Origin: an uncultured Bacilli bacterium
GTDB taxonomy: Bacteria > Bacillota_I > Bacilli_A > RF39 > UBA660
Reading direction: 5' to 3'
DNA length: 25,692 nt
NCBI GenBank assembly: GCA_934096605.1
Contig: CAKOMI010000019.1
Span: 1 to 25,692 of the forward strand
The position numbers were made by a program, and so were the translations under genes. The notes below the pieces were generated by a model, which worked only from the letters and a program-made list of their open reading frames with translations, was not told the origin of the DNA and did no database searches. This document shows, one piece after another, positions 7,991 to 14,140 of the stretch (its first letter is position 1; every line of letters starts with the position of its first letter).

Positions 7991-8830
7991 TTAATCACTT
8001 CCTTCCAACACAAATCGATCCAAAATAAGTGAAATATTAACATTATAATTTATCTCTTTTAATATTTGTAAAACTAACATTTTGTATTTTTTTATTTGTT
8101 TCTCATCTTTTTCTAAAAAATAAGCATATTCACTTATAGGTTCTCTAACACCAAGTTTAATATCATAAATTTTTTGTAATAAATAAAATAAACTTTGAAA
8201 TAAATATAAAAGTTCCTTTCGATCATGAACTAAAGGTGTTAATACCGTTTTATTATAAAGAATCGCTTCATCTTGAACCATAAAACACTCTTTCAAATAA
8301 TTAAAGGCAATTGTTTGCCATACTAAAGGAATATTCTTACCATATTCACCATCATAATAGTCTAATATTATTTGACATCTACTCTTAATCGTATCAATTA
8401 TATTCTCTTTATTATTTGTAAGAAAAAAAGCAATAATATTTTCTTCTGGTTCTTCGATAAACTTAAGCATAGTATTAGCACTTGAGGCATTTAACAACTC
8501 CGCGTTTTTAATAATATACATATTATATTTAGAAAAAATAGGCTTTGTTTGAAACATTTTTTTTATTTCCATTACTTGTTCTTTTTTTATTGTATTACCA
8601 TCTGGCTCCACTACTATAAGACTGGGCAAATTACCATTATCCATTAAATGACATAAATTACATTCTTGACAATTTTCCTTATAATCACTTGGACAATTTA
8701 TTACTTTTAAAAATTGCAAAATAGCCAAATAACTTTTATCCATATCATTTGTTTCAACCAAAAAAGCATGAGCAAGTCTATTCTCATGAAAATGTTTAAT
8801 TAGTTCTTGATATACTTGACTTTCTGTCAC
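7991..8830 (-). CDS. holB: DNA polymerase III clamp-loader delta' subunit
   Basis: Delta' is the rigid stator subunit of the clamp loader that opens the DnaN ring, partnering DnaX and HolA. It is 279 aa, shorter than Bacillus HolB (about 330). It has a zinc-binding Cys set (C46, C54, C57, C60), the clamp-loader segment MLKFIEEP and the SRC motif (KSRCQII). There is no Walker A P-loop, as expected of delta'. The start is GTG at 8830 with GGTGAAGAA just upstream; the overlapping ATG there leads straight into TGA and cannot be used. It lies between bofA and ricT. Confidence 0.9.
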   Translation of the reverse strand: MTESQVYQELIKHFHENRLAHAFLVETNDMDKSYLAILQFLKVINCPSDYKENCQECNLCHLMDNGNLPSLIVVEPDGNTIKKEQVMEIKKMFQTKPIFSKYNMYIIKNAELLNASSANTMLKFIEEPEENIIAFFLTNNKENIIDTIKSRCQIILDYYDGEYGKNIPLVWQTIAFNYLKECFMVQDEAILYNKTVLTPLVHDRKELLYLFQSLFYLLQKIYDIKLGVREPISEYAYFLEKDEKQIKKYKMLVLQILKEINYNVNISLILDRFVLEGSD

Positions 8831-8845
8831 ATTTCTTCACCAACA

Positions 8846-9034
8846 TTATTTTACTATAAAAAATAAAATAATTAAAGAAGAAAGGCCCGGAATTCCTAAA
8901 AAAGTCACAATCAAAAGCGTTATCAAGTTTATCGGAATAAATATTTGTAAAGAAGATAAAAAATAGTTAAAAAGATACAACATCACAAAAGATAAAACTA
9001 ATTTTTTTATTAACTTGTAAATTTTCTTAAACAT
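8846..9034 (-). CDS. bofA: BofA-family protein (pro-sigma-K processing inhibitor type), short
   Basis: A 62-residue, almost wholly hydrophobic protein with a Lys-rich N-terminus and two membrane segments. Its second half, IPINLITLLIVTFLGIPGL, closely matches the hallmark IPINLVT...GIPG of BofA. In Bacillus BofA sits in the outer forespore membrane and holds the SpoIVFB protease inactive until sigma-K is needed. It is about 25 residues shorter than Bacillus BofA, missing the first membrane region. Its position just after recR is the Bacillus position, which strengthens the call. GGGGAAG precedes the ATG. Function as a sigma-K checkpoint protein is inferred, since no SpoIVFB is visible here. 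Confidence 0.82.
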   Translation of the reverse strand: MFKKIYKLIKKLVLSFVMLYLFNYFLSSLQIFIPINLITLLIVTFLGIPGLSSLIILFFIVK

Positions 9035-9061
9035 AAGTATCTTCCCCTATAAAAGAATATG

Positions 9062-9085
9062 AAAAAAATCGGCTTTTATTCCGAT
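9062..9085 (-). terminator. Weak terminator-like hairpin after recR
   Basis: On the minus strand ATCGG pairs with CCGAT (8-nt loop), followed by TTTTTTT. The hairpin overlaps the recR stop. The 5-bp stem suggests partial termination before bofA. Confidence 0.45.
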
Positions 9086-9681
9086 ATTTTCTTTCTATCT
9101 TCAAGTGCTTTATCTAAAGTAAGCATATCTAAATAATCAATTTCCGCCCCACTAGGAAGACCATAAGATAATCTACTAATTGTAACCTTTTTATCTTCAA
9201 AAATCTTTTTTATATAAAGCATTGTAGTTTCCCCTTCAATAGAACTCTTTAAAGCTAAAATTATTTCGGGATTATCTAAACTTTCTACTCTTTTTACTAA
9301 AGAACTTAATTGTATATCTTCGGCACCTATATTATCCATAGGTGATATTAATCCTTTCAAAATATGATAAGTCCCTTTATAATTACCAGCCTTTTCAAAA
9401 GCAAAAGCACTTTTATCATCTTCTACAACACATATAAGATTTTTTTCTCTAATCGTTGAAGAACATACAGAACAAGTATCTTGATCCGTAAGTAATCCAC
9501 ATACAGAACAAGGACGTAAATTTTTTTTGCTTCTAACTAATATATCACTAGCATCTTCAATTTCTTCTAAAGTGAGATTAAGAGTCGAAAAAGCCATTCT
9601 TTCAGCACTTTTTTCGCCTATGCCAGGCAATTTTTTAAAAAAGTTCATAAGTGCTTCAAATGTATCTGGATAAACTTTCAT
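9076..9681 (-). CDS. recR: Recombination protein RecR
   Basis: RecR is a ring-forming DNA-binding protein that works with RecF and RecO to load RecA at gaps. It is 201 aa, a normal length. It has an N-terminal helix-hairpin-helix (LPGIGEKSAERMAF), a four-Cys zinc finger (C58, C61, C70, C73) and a Toprim domain beginning at LICVVEDDKS. The ATG at 9681 lies 1 nt after the ebfC stop, so the two are coupled, as in most Firmicutes. Confidence 0.97.
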   Translation of the reverse strand: MKVYPDTFEALMNFFKKLPGIGEKSAERMAFSTLNLTLEEIEDASDILVRSKKNLRPCSVCGLLTDQDTCSVCSSTIREKNLICVVEDDKSAFAFEKAGNYKGTYHILKGLISPMDNIGAEDIQLSSLVKRVESLDNPEIILALKSSIEGETTMLYIKKIFEDKKVTISRLSYGLPSGAEIDYLDMLTLDKALEDRKKISE

Positions 9682-9682
9682 G

Positions 9683-9979
9683 TTACATTAAACCATCTAA
9701 CATACCAGCATATTGTCCTAATTTATTCTCATACTCTTTTTCAACTTTATTAATTGCGTCTTTAGTAGCCATGATAATAAAGTCTTCAAGCATCTCAATA
9801 TCCTCTTTTTCTAAAGAATCTTTATTAATTTTACATTTAACCATCTCTTTTTTACCATTTAAAGTAACTTCAACAAACTCATATTTCCCGGGAAATAATT
9901 GAGCACCAATTTCATCTTTCTTTTTTTGTAAATCTCTTTGCATTCTTTGAGCTTGAGCCATAATACTTTGCATATTCAT
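9683..9979 (-). CDS. ebfC: YbaB/EbfC-family nucleoid-associated protein
   Basis: A 98-residue, helix-rich protein of the YbaB/EbfC family (Bacillus YaaK): small dimeric DNA-binding proteins whose genes almost always lie between dnaX and recR, as here. The N-terminal coiled segment (MAQAQRMQRDLQKKKDEIGA) and central beta region are typical. ATG at 9979 with AAGGA upstream. A Noc-type palindrome is embedded in the gene, encoding L-F-P-G-K. The precise role in this organism is not readable from sequence. Confidence 0.93.
   Translation of the reverse strand: MNMQSIMAQAQRMQRDLQKKKDEIGAQLFPGKYEFVEVTLNGKKEMVKCKINKDSLEKEDIEMLEDFIIMATKDAINKVEKEYENKLGQYAGMLDGLM
9883..9896. promoter_or_regulatory. Noc-binding-site-like palindrome (NBS 5), inside ebfC
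   Basis: An exact ATTTCCCGGGAAAT in the ebfC coding region, read as TTA-TTT-CCC-GGG-AAA, a third reading frame compared with NBS 1 and NBS 4. Confidence 0.8.
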
Positions 9980-9997
9980 TTTCTATTCCTTCTTTCT

Positions 9998-11662
9998 TTA
10001 AACTTCTTCTATTTTATCACTATTAAAAACATTTGTCGCTATTTTATCAAGTGATGAAACATTATTATCAATAAAAACCTCTTTTTCATCATTTTCTAAA
10101 TCTTCTTCAATCAATTTATATGTAACGTTTGCTTTTAAATTTGCAACATAAATCTTTTTTTCTTCATTCCATTCATCAGTAGTTAAGCATATGAACTTGA
10201 CATTTGTCTTTGCTTTTTTTAAAAATTCATCTTTAAGTTCATCTAATTTTTGATTTATTAGAAGAACAGTACTAGGTAAAGCACTAGCTAAAATAACATA
10301 ATCTAAAGATGCAGCTACAATATCAGAATCTATTAGTAATGATAGAAGTTCTGGATCTGTACTAGTATCATCCCGCATGTCTTGAAAGTATTTTTTATAG
10401 TCTATTAAAACACTCTTTTTTGCATTTACAAAGCAATTATTTATCCGAATCTTTTTAAGTTTTACTAAATAATCATCATTAACTTTATAAGTATTAGGAT
10501 TAACTGAAGATAAAGGCTTTTCACCATTTTGCTCTGATGAAACTCCTTCCTTTAATACATCATCTTTACTTTTAGTATCATTTATCTCTACAACTTTCTT
10601 AGTTTGTTCACTAAAAGCAATTGTTTTTTCCGTATTTGTTTCACCAATATAATTTAGAAGTAACATTTCTATCAAAAGATAAGGATTAACATTAATATTT
10701 ATACTATTCATACATTCATTTAGTTCAAATATCATATTCTTAATATCTTTATAAAGTAATCTAGTAGATACAGACTCTTCCTTAATTTTAACTGCAAAAT
10801 GAGCAAGTTCTTTAATTAATTTTTTAATAAAAATTTTATAATCAGAAGACGTATTTTGTAGTTCCTCTAAAGCATCGCACACTTTTTGTAAGTCACCATT
10901 ATCAATTGCAACAATTAAATCATTAACGAATTTAGTTGAAATAGAGCCATAATTACTTAATATTTTATCAATTGTAATTTTTTCACCATTGGCCGCCAAT
11001 TGGTCAAGCAAACTAAGCGCATCACGCATACCACCTTCTGATAAATACGCAATTTCTGTTACGGCATCTGCATCTATTTCAATATTTTCTTCTTTGCAAA
11101 CATATGTAATTTGACTAACTAAATCTTCTAAACTAAATTTTTTAAAATTAAAGCGTTGACAACGAGACAATATTGTTATTGGTACACTTTCAACATTTGT
11201 TGTAGCCATTATAAAAACAGCATGACTAGGAGGTTCTTCTAAAGTTAATAATAAGGCATTAAATGCACTAGATGTCATCATATGTACCTCATCAATAATA
11301 TATATTTTATATTTTCCCTCAGTAGGTGCTATTTTTACATTGTTGATAAGTTCTCTTATATCATCCACACCATTATTAGAAGCGGCATCAATTTCAATAA
11401 TATCAGGACTGCTATCAAATGCTAAACAATTTGCACACTTTCCACATGCCTCACCATTTTGAACATCTAAACAATTAATAGTTTTTGCAAATACTTTAGC
11501 TGTACTAGTTTTACCAGTTCCACGTGGTCCAGTAAACAAATAAGCATGTGAAATTTTATCATGAATAATAGCATTCTGAAGCATTTTAATAGTATAATCT
11601 TGTCCAACTATATTTTTAAAACAATCTGGACGATATTTTCGATATAAAACCTTATATTCCAT
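9998..11662 (-). CDS. dnaX: DNA polymerase III clamp-loader tau subunit DnaX
   Basis: DnaX is the ATPase of the clamp loader and links polymerases to the helicase. The AAA+ core has Walker A GPRGTGKT at residues 45-52, a zinc motif (C64, C73, C76, C79), Walker B region IIDEVHM and the SRC motif SRCQRF. The C-terminal part after about residue 360 is poorly conserved, as usual for tau. At 554 aa it matches full-length Firmicute tau; I saw no obvious programmed frameshift for a gamma form. ATG at 11662 has AAGGAGG upstream. It heads the dnaX-ebfC-recR cluster. Confidence 0.97.
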   Translation of the reverse strand: MEYKVLYRKYRPDCFKNIVGQDYTIKMLQNAIIHDKISHAYLFTGPRGTGKTSTAKVFAKTINCLDVQNGEACGKCANCLAFDSSPDIIEIDAASNNGVDDIRELINNVKIAPTEGKYKIYIIDEVHMMTSSAFNALLLTLEEPPSHAVFIMATTNVESVPITILSRCQRFNFKKFSLEDLVSQITYVCKEENIEIDADAVTEIAYLSEGGMRDALSLLDQLAANGEKITIDKILSNYGSISTKFVNDLIVAIDNGDLQKVCDALEELQNTSSDYKIFIKKLIKELAHFAVKIKEESVSTRLLYKDIKNMIFELNECMNSININVNPYLLIEMLLLNYIGETNTEKTIAFSEQTKKVVEINDTKSKDDVLKEGVSSEQNGEKPLSSVNPNTYKVNDDYLVKLKKIRINNCFVNAKKSVLIDYKKYFQDMRDDTSTDPELLSLLIDSDIVAASLDYVILASALPSTVLLINQKLDELKDEFLKKAKTNVKFICLTTDEWNEEKKIYVANLKANVTYKLIEEDLENDEKEVFIDNNVSSLDKIATNVFNSDKIEEV

Positions 11663-11686
11663 AATTCCTCCTTAAAAAGCAATTAT

Positions 11687-11695
11687 ATTATAGCA
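11687..11695 (-). promoter_or_regulatory. Candidate extended -10 promoter for dnaX
   Basis: TGCTATAAT on the minus strand (11695-11687) is a consensus extended -10 located 25 nt before the dnaX start. No good -35 is visible in the tadA end upstream, so this is a moderate call. Confidence 0.45.
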
Positions 11696-11712
11696 AAATA
11701 AGTAATAAAACA

Positions 11713-12126
11713 CTATCTTTTTTGAGCAAAAAAATCACTCAATATATTATGATACATTTGTTCGTTAATATTATTTGTGACCTTTATAAATTCAGTCTTA
11801 TTATACTCTTTTTTTGTACTAGGTTTATCTAATAAATAGTAAACATTCCTAATTCTTGACTGTTTGATTATCTCCATACACATTGAACAAGGTTTTAATG
11901 TTACAAATAAATCACAGTCTGCTAAATTCCACCTATTTAGGTGTTGACTAGCTTTCATAATTGCATTAATTTCGGCATGCCCTAGTATAGACTTTGTTGC
12001 CTCTCTAGTATTATGACCTTTTTCGACAAAATTCCCCATAGAATCGACAATAATTGCCCCAATTGGCACATCATCAGTCTGAAGGCTTAATAAAGCCTCA
12101 TTAATACATTCTTTCCATATATCCAT
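11713..12126 (-). CDS. tadA: tRNA-specific adenosine deaminase TadA
   Basis: TadA converts A34 to inosine in the anticodon of tRNA(Arg)ACG. The deaminase zinc site is complete: H50-A-E52 and P79-C80-S-M-C83. At 137 aa it is somewhat short (usually 150-165), with a trimmed C-terminus. It lies just downstream of the SRP RNA gene and upstream of dnaX; Bacillus has the same three genes, but there the SRP RNA gene lies between tadA and dnaX. The tadA start is only 15-25 nt from the end of the SRP RNA gene. Confidence 0.93.
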   Translation of the reverse strand: MDIWKECINEALLSLQTDDVPIGAIIVDSMGNFVEKGHNTREATKSILGHAEINAIMKASQHLNRWNLADCDLFVTLKPCSMCMEIIKQSRIRNVYYLLDKPSTKKEYNKTEFIKVTNNINEQMYHNILSDFFAQKR

Positions 12127-12140
12127 AATTCATCACCCAT

Positions 12141-12220
12141 AAAAAAAAGTGCACACAAGTAGGGATTGACGTGGCTGCTATCTTCCGATCCTGACCAATT
12201 TACAATATACTTGTTGCACG
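12141..12220 (-). ncRNA. ffs: Signal recognition particle RNA, small bacterial type (4.5S-like)
   Basis: The minus strand contains the conserved SRP domain IV core: GGTCAGG (12196-12190), the tetraloop context CGGAAG, then AGCAGCC (12178-12172). The ends pair as one long hairpin: GTGCAACAAGTA at the 5' side with TACTTGTGTGCAC at the 3' side. The 3' arm runs into eight T residues (12148-12141), so the RNA hairpin itself supplies the terminator. The product is about 75-80 nt, the small type lacking an Alu domain. It partners Ffh in delivering membrane proteins to the translocon, functionally linked to yidC in this window. Exact ends are estimated. Confidence 0.92.
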
Positions 12221-12225
12221 ACTAA

Positions 12226-12254
12226 ATATTATCAAACATTTATCAAAAAATCAA
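12226..12254 (-). promoter_or_regulatory. Promoter of the SRP RNA gene
   Basis: TTGATT (12254-12249), a 17-bp spacer and TAATAT (12231-12226), about 6 nt before the RNA 5' end. The first parS site starts only 14 bp upstream of the -35. Confidence 0.5.
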
Positions 12255-12267
12255 TCAAAAATTTATA

Positions 12268-12295
12268 TGTTTCACGTGAAACATTGTTATTCACA
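12268..12295 (+). promoter_or_regulatory. parS unit 1 with DnaA box
   Basis: Exact parS at 12268-12283, then TTG, then TTATTCACA at 12287-12295. A Noc-type site follows 3 bp later, making a three-part module. Confidence 0.9.
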
Positions 12296-12298
12296 ATT

Positions 12299-12312
12299 AT
12301 TTCCCGGGAAAT
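12299..12312. promoter_or_regulatory. Noc-binding-site-like palindrome (NBS 6), attached to parS unit 1
   Basis: Exact ATTTCCCGGGAAAT 3 bp after the DnaA box of unit 1, at the left end of the array. Confidence 0.82.
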
Positions 12313-12449
12313 ATTTTAAAAACCATTTATATTAAAAGTAATTTTACAAAACTAAAAATAATTAACATACTAGAAAATAAAAAGTATTTAAAATTAAAAA
12401 TAAATTATATATTTTTTGATTTTTATACAATTTTAGTTAATTTTGCATA

Positions 12450-12476
12450 TGTTTCACGTGAAACATCTTATCCACA
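12450..12476 (+). promoter_or_regulatory. parS unit 2 with perfect DnaA box
   Basis: Exact parS at 12450-12465, then TC, then the perfect consensus DnaA box TTATCCACA at 12468-12476. Confidence 0.92.
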
Positions 12477-12632
12477 TATACTAACAAATTAAAATTAATT
12501 AAAAAATTCATTAATTAAATTTATATTACCATTCAAAATAAAGCCCTTGTATTTTGCATCGAAATTAGTCAGTTAATATAATTATTTAGTTTATTTCAAG
12601 CCTTTATTTTAAATTTTTATCTATATTTTATA

Positions 12633-12659
12633 TGTTTCACGTGAAACATCTTATCAACA
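12633..12659 (+). promoter_or_regulatory. parS unit 3 with DnaA-box variant
   Basis: Exact parS at 12633-12648, TC, TTATCAACA at 12651-12659 (one mismatch to consensus). Confidence 0.88.
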
Positions 12660-12826
12660 ATTGCTAACAAATTAGCATTAATTCAAAGATTCGATAATAA
12701 AATTTGTATTACAATTCAAAATAAAACTCTTGTATTTTGCATCGAAATTAGTCAGTTAACATAGCTATATAGTTTAATTTAAGCTTATTTTTTGTTTTTT
12801 TATGCAATTTTAATTGGTTTTGCATA

Positions 12827-12854
12827 TGTTTCACGTGAAACATTGTTATTCACA
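12827..12854 (+). promoter_or_regulatory. parS unit 4 with DnaA box
   Basis: Exact parS at 12827-12842, TTG, TTATTCACA at 12846-12854. Confidence 0.9.
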
Positions 12855-12969
12855 ATTGATAAAATTTAATAATTAATTAAGCTAATAAAGAAATAAGCTC
12901 AATTTTTAAGTTGAGAAATTTCATTATAATTTTATTTATAAAATATATATTTTTTTACATTTTTAACTA

Positions 12970-12996
12970 TGTTTCACGTGAAACATCTTATCAACA
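12970..12996 (+). promoter_or_regulatory. parS unit 5 with DnaA-box variant
   Basis: Exact parS at 12970-12985, TC, TTATCAACA at 12988-12996. Confidence 0.88.
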
Positions 12997-13180
12997 ATTA
13001 CGAATTTAATATATTTTATTAAAAGAATTTAAAATTAACTTTGATTCAAAAGGGTTGTACATAGAATATTAATAATAGAATCTTTGTATTTTGCATTGGA
13101 ATTAGCAAATTAACATAACCATATAATTAAATTTAAGCTTATTTTTTGTTTTTTTATACAATTTTAATTAATTTTGCATA

Positions 13181-13208
13181 TGTTTCACGTGAAACATTGT
13201 TATTCACA
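13181..13208 (+). promoter_or_regulatory. parS unit 6 with DnaA box
   Basis: Exact parS at 13181-13196, TTG, TTATTCACA at 13200-13208. Confidence 0.9.
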
Positions 13209-13355
13209 TTCCTTTAATTAACTTAAAATTGATTATATAATTAAACGACAAAACAAATTACTAAAAAGTATCTAACATTTGTATTAATAGTTTTAAAAAT
13301 GAATTAATCAAATATTTTTTTTGTAAAATAAATATGTTTCTTTCATTTTAACATA

Positions 13356-13382
13356 TGTTTCACGTGAAACATCTTATCAACA
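13356..13382 (+). promoter_or_regulatory. parS unit 7 with DnaA-box variant
   Basis: Exact parS at 13356-13371, TC, TTATCAACA at 13374-13382. Counterpart of unit 3 in the duplication. Confidence 0.88.
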
Positions 13383-13549
13383 ATTGCTAACAAATTAACA
13401 TTAATTCAGAAAATCAATAATAAAGTTTATATTACTATTCATAATAAAACCCTTGTATTTTGCATCGAAATTAGCAAGTTAACATAATCATATAGTTTAA
13501 TTTGAGTTTATTTTTTGCTTTTTTATGCGATTTTAATTAATTTTTCATA

Positions 13550-13577
13550 TGTTTCACGTGAAACATTGTTATTCACA
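13550..13577 (+). promoter_or_regulatory. parS unit 8 with DnaA box
   Basis: Exact parS at 13550-13565, TTG, TTATTCACA at 13569-13577. Counterpart of unit 4. Confidence 0.9.
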
Positions 13578-13692
13578 ATTAATAAAATTTAATAATTAAT
13601 TAAGCTAATAAAGAAATAGACTTGGTTTTTAAGGTGAGGAATTTCATTATCATTTTATTTATAAAATATATATTTTTTTATATTTTTAACTA

Positions 13693-13719
13693 TGTTTCAC
13701 GTGAAACTTCTTATCAACA
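13693..13719 (+). promoter_or_regulatory. parS unit 9 (one mismatch) with DnaA-box variant
   Basis: TGTTTCACGTGAAACT at 13693-13708: the last base is T instead of A, the only imperfect copy. Then TC and TTATCAACA at 13711-13719. Counterpart of unit 5. Confidence 0.85.
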
Positions 13720-13896
13720 ATTACAAATTTAATATAATTTATTAAAAATAACTTTGATTTAAAGAAATTATACATTAAATTATTAATAATGGAATCTTTG
13801 TATTTTGCATCGAAATTAGCAAATTAACATAATCTCATATAGTTTAATTTAAGCTTATTTTTTGCTTTTTTATGCAATTTTAACTGTTTTTGCATA

Positions 13897-13923
13897 TGTT
13901 TCACGTGAAACATCTTATCAACA
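13897..13923 (+). promoter_or_regulatory. parS unit 10 with DnaA-box variant
   Basis: Exact parS at 13897-13912, TC, TTATCAACA at 13915-13923. Its left flank matches that of unit 6, but its box is of the other type. Confidence 0.88.
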
Positions 13924-14059
13924 TTATAATAAAAACTAATGTTTTAAAATTATTACAAACAGTTTATTAAAATCAACAATAGTAATATTAATGGAATATC
14001 AGCAATAAGTATTTATGGTAAAATTTTAGACATCATTCGACAAAGAAATATCTTATATA

Positions 14060-14087
14060 TGTTTCACGTGAAACATTGTTATTCACA
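14060..14087 (+). promoter_or_regulatory. parS unit 11 with DnaA box
   Basis: Exact parS at 14060-14075, TTG, TTATTCACA at 14079-14087, then a Noc-type site 4 bp later: the second three-part module. Confidence 0.9.
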
Positions 14088-14091
14088 AATT

Positions 14092-14105
14092 ATTTCCCGG
14101 GAAAT
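14092..14105. promoter_or_regulatory. Noc-binding-site-like palindrome (NBS 7), attached to parS unit 11
   Basis: Exact ATTTCCCGGGAAAT in a 20-bp perfect palindrome (14089-14108), at the right end of the array, between parS unit 11 and the gyrA terminator. Confidence 0.82.
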
Positions 14106-14113
14106 AATTACAT

Positions 14114-14140
14114 AAAAAAAACAGAGATTTTAATTCTCCG
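14114..14140 (-). terminator. gyrA terminator
   Basis: On the minus strand CGGAGA pairs with TCTCTG (one G-T wobble, 7-nt loop) and is followed by eight T residues. It overlaps the gyrA stop and ends the recF-gyrB-gyrA unit before the parS array. Confidence 0.72.

Larger units (their letters stand above)
12233..14113. repeat. parS array: 11 ParB sites each joined to a DnaA box, two also to Noc sites
   Basis: This stretch holds no credible gene. It contains 11 copies of TGTTTCACGTGAAACA, the canonical parS palindrome of chromosomal ParB proteins, starting at 12268, 12450, 12633, 12827, 12970, 13181, 13356, 13550, 13693, 13897 and 14060. Each is followed on the plus strand by TTG-TTATTCACA (units 1, 4, 6, 8, 11) or TC-TTATCMACA (units 2, 3, 5, 7, 9, 10). 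Unit spacing is 143-211 bp with no helical phasing. Units 3-6 and 7-10 are parts of one duplication (723-bp offset). Spacers are very AT-rich and partly homologous. The array lies between the gyrA terminator and the SRP RNA promoter, about 7-9 kb from oriC. A centromere role is inferred. Confidence 0.93.

Noticed and set aside
9998..11662. Programmed frameshift in dnaX
   Set aside because: I saw no clear slippery A-run with a stimulatory stem at the expected position. The full frame is open and Firmicutes usually make only tau.
1161..14105. CCCGGG palindromes as transcription terminators or a local regulon operator
   Set aside because: They lack T-runs, three lie deep inside genes, and the sequence equals the Noc consensus. 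A restriction-site explanation would not account for the 14-20 bp conserved arms.
12233..14113. CRISPR array
   Set aside because: The repeats are 16-bp perfect palindromes with long (127-195 bp), partly homologous spacers, and match parS. No cas genes are near.
12233..14113. Hidden small protein genes in the gene-free region
   Set aside because: The region is extremely AT-rich with frequent stops in all frames, and I saw no open frame of useful length with a ribosome-binding site.
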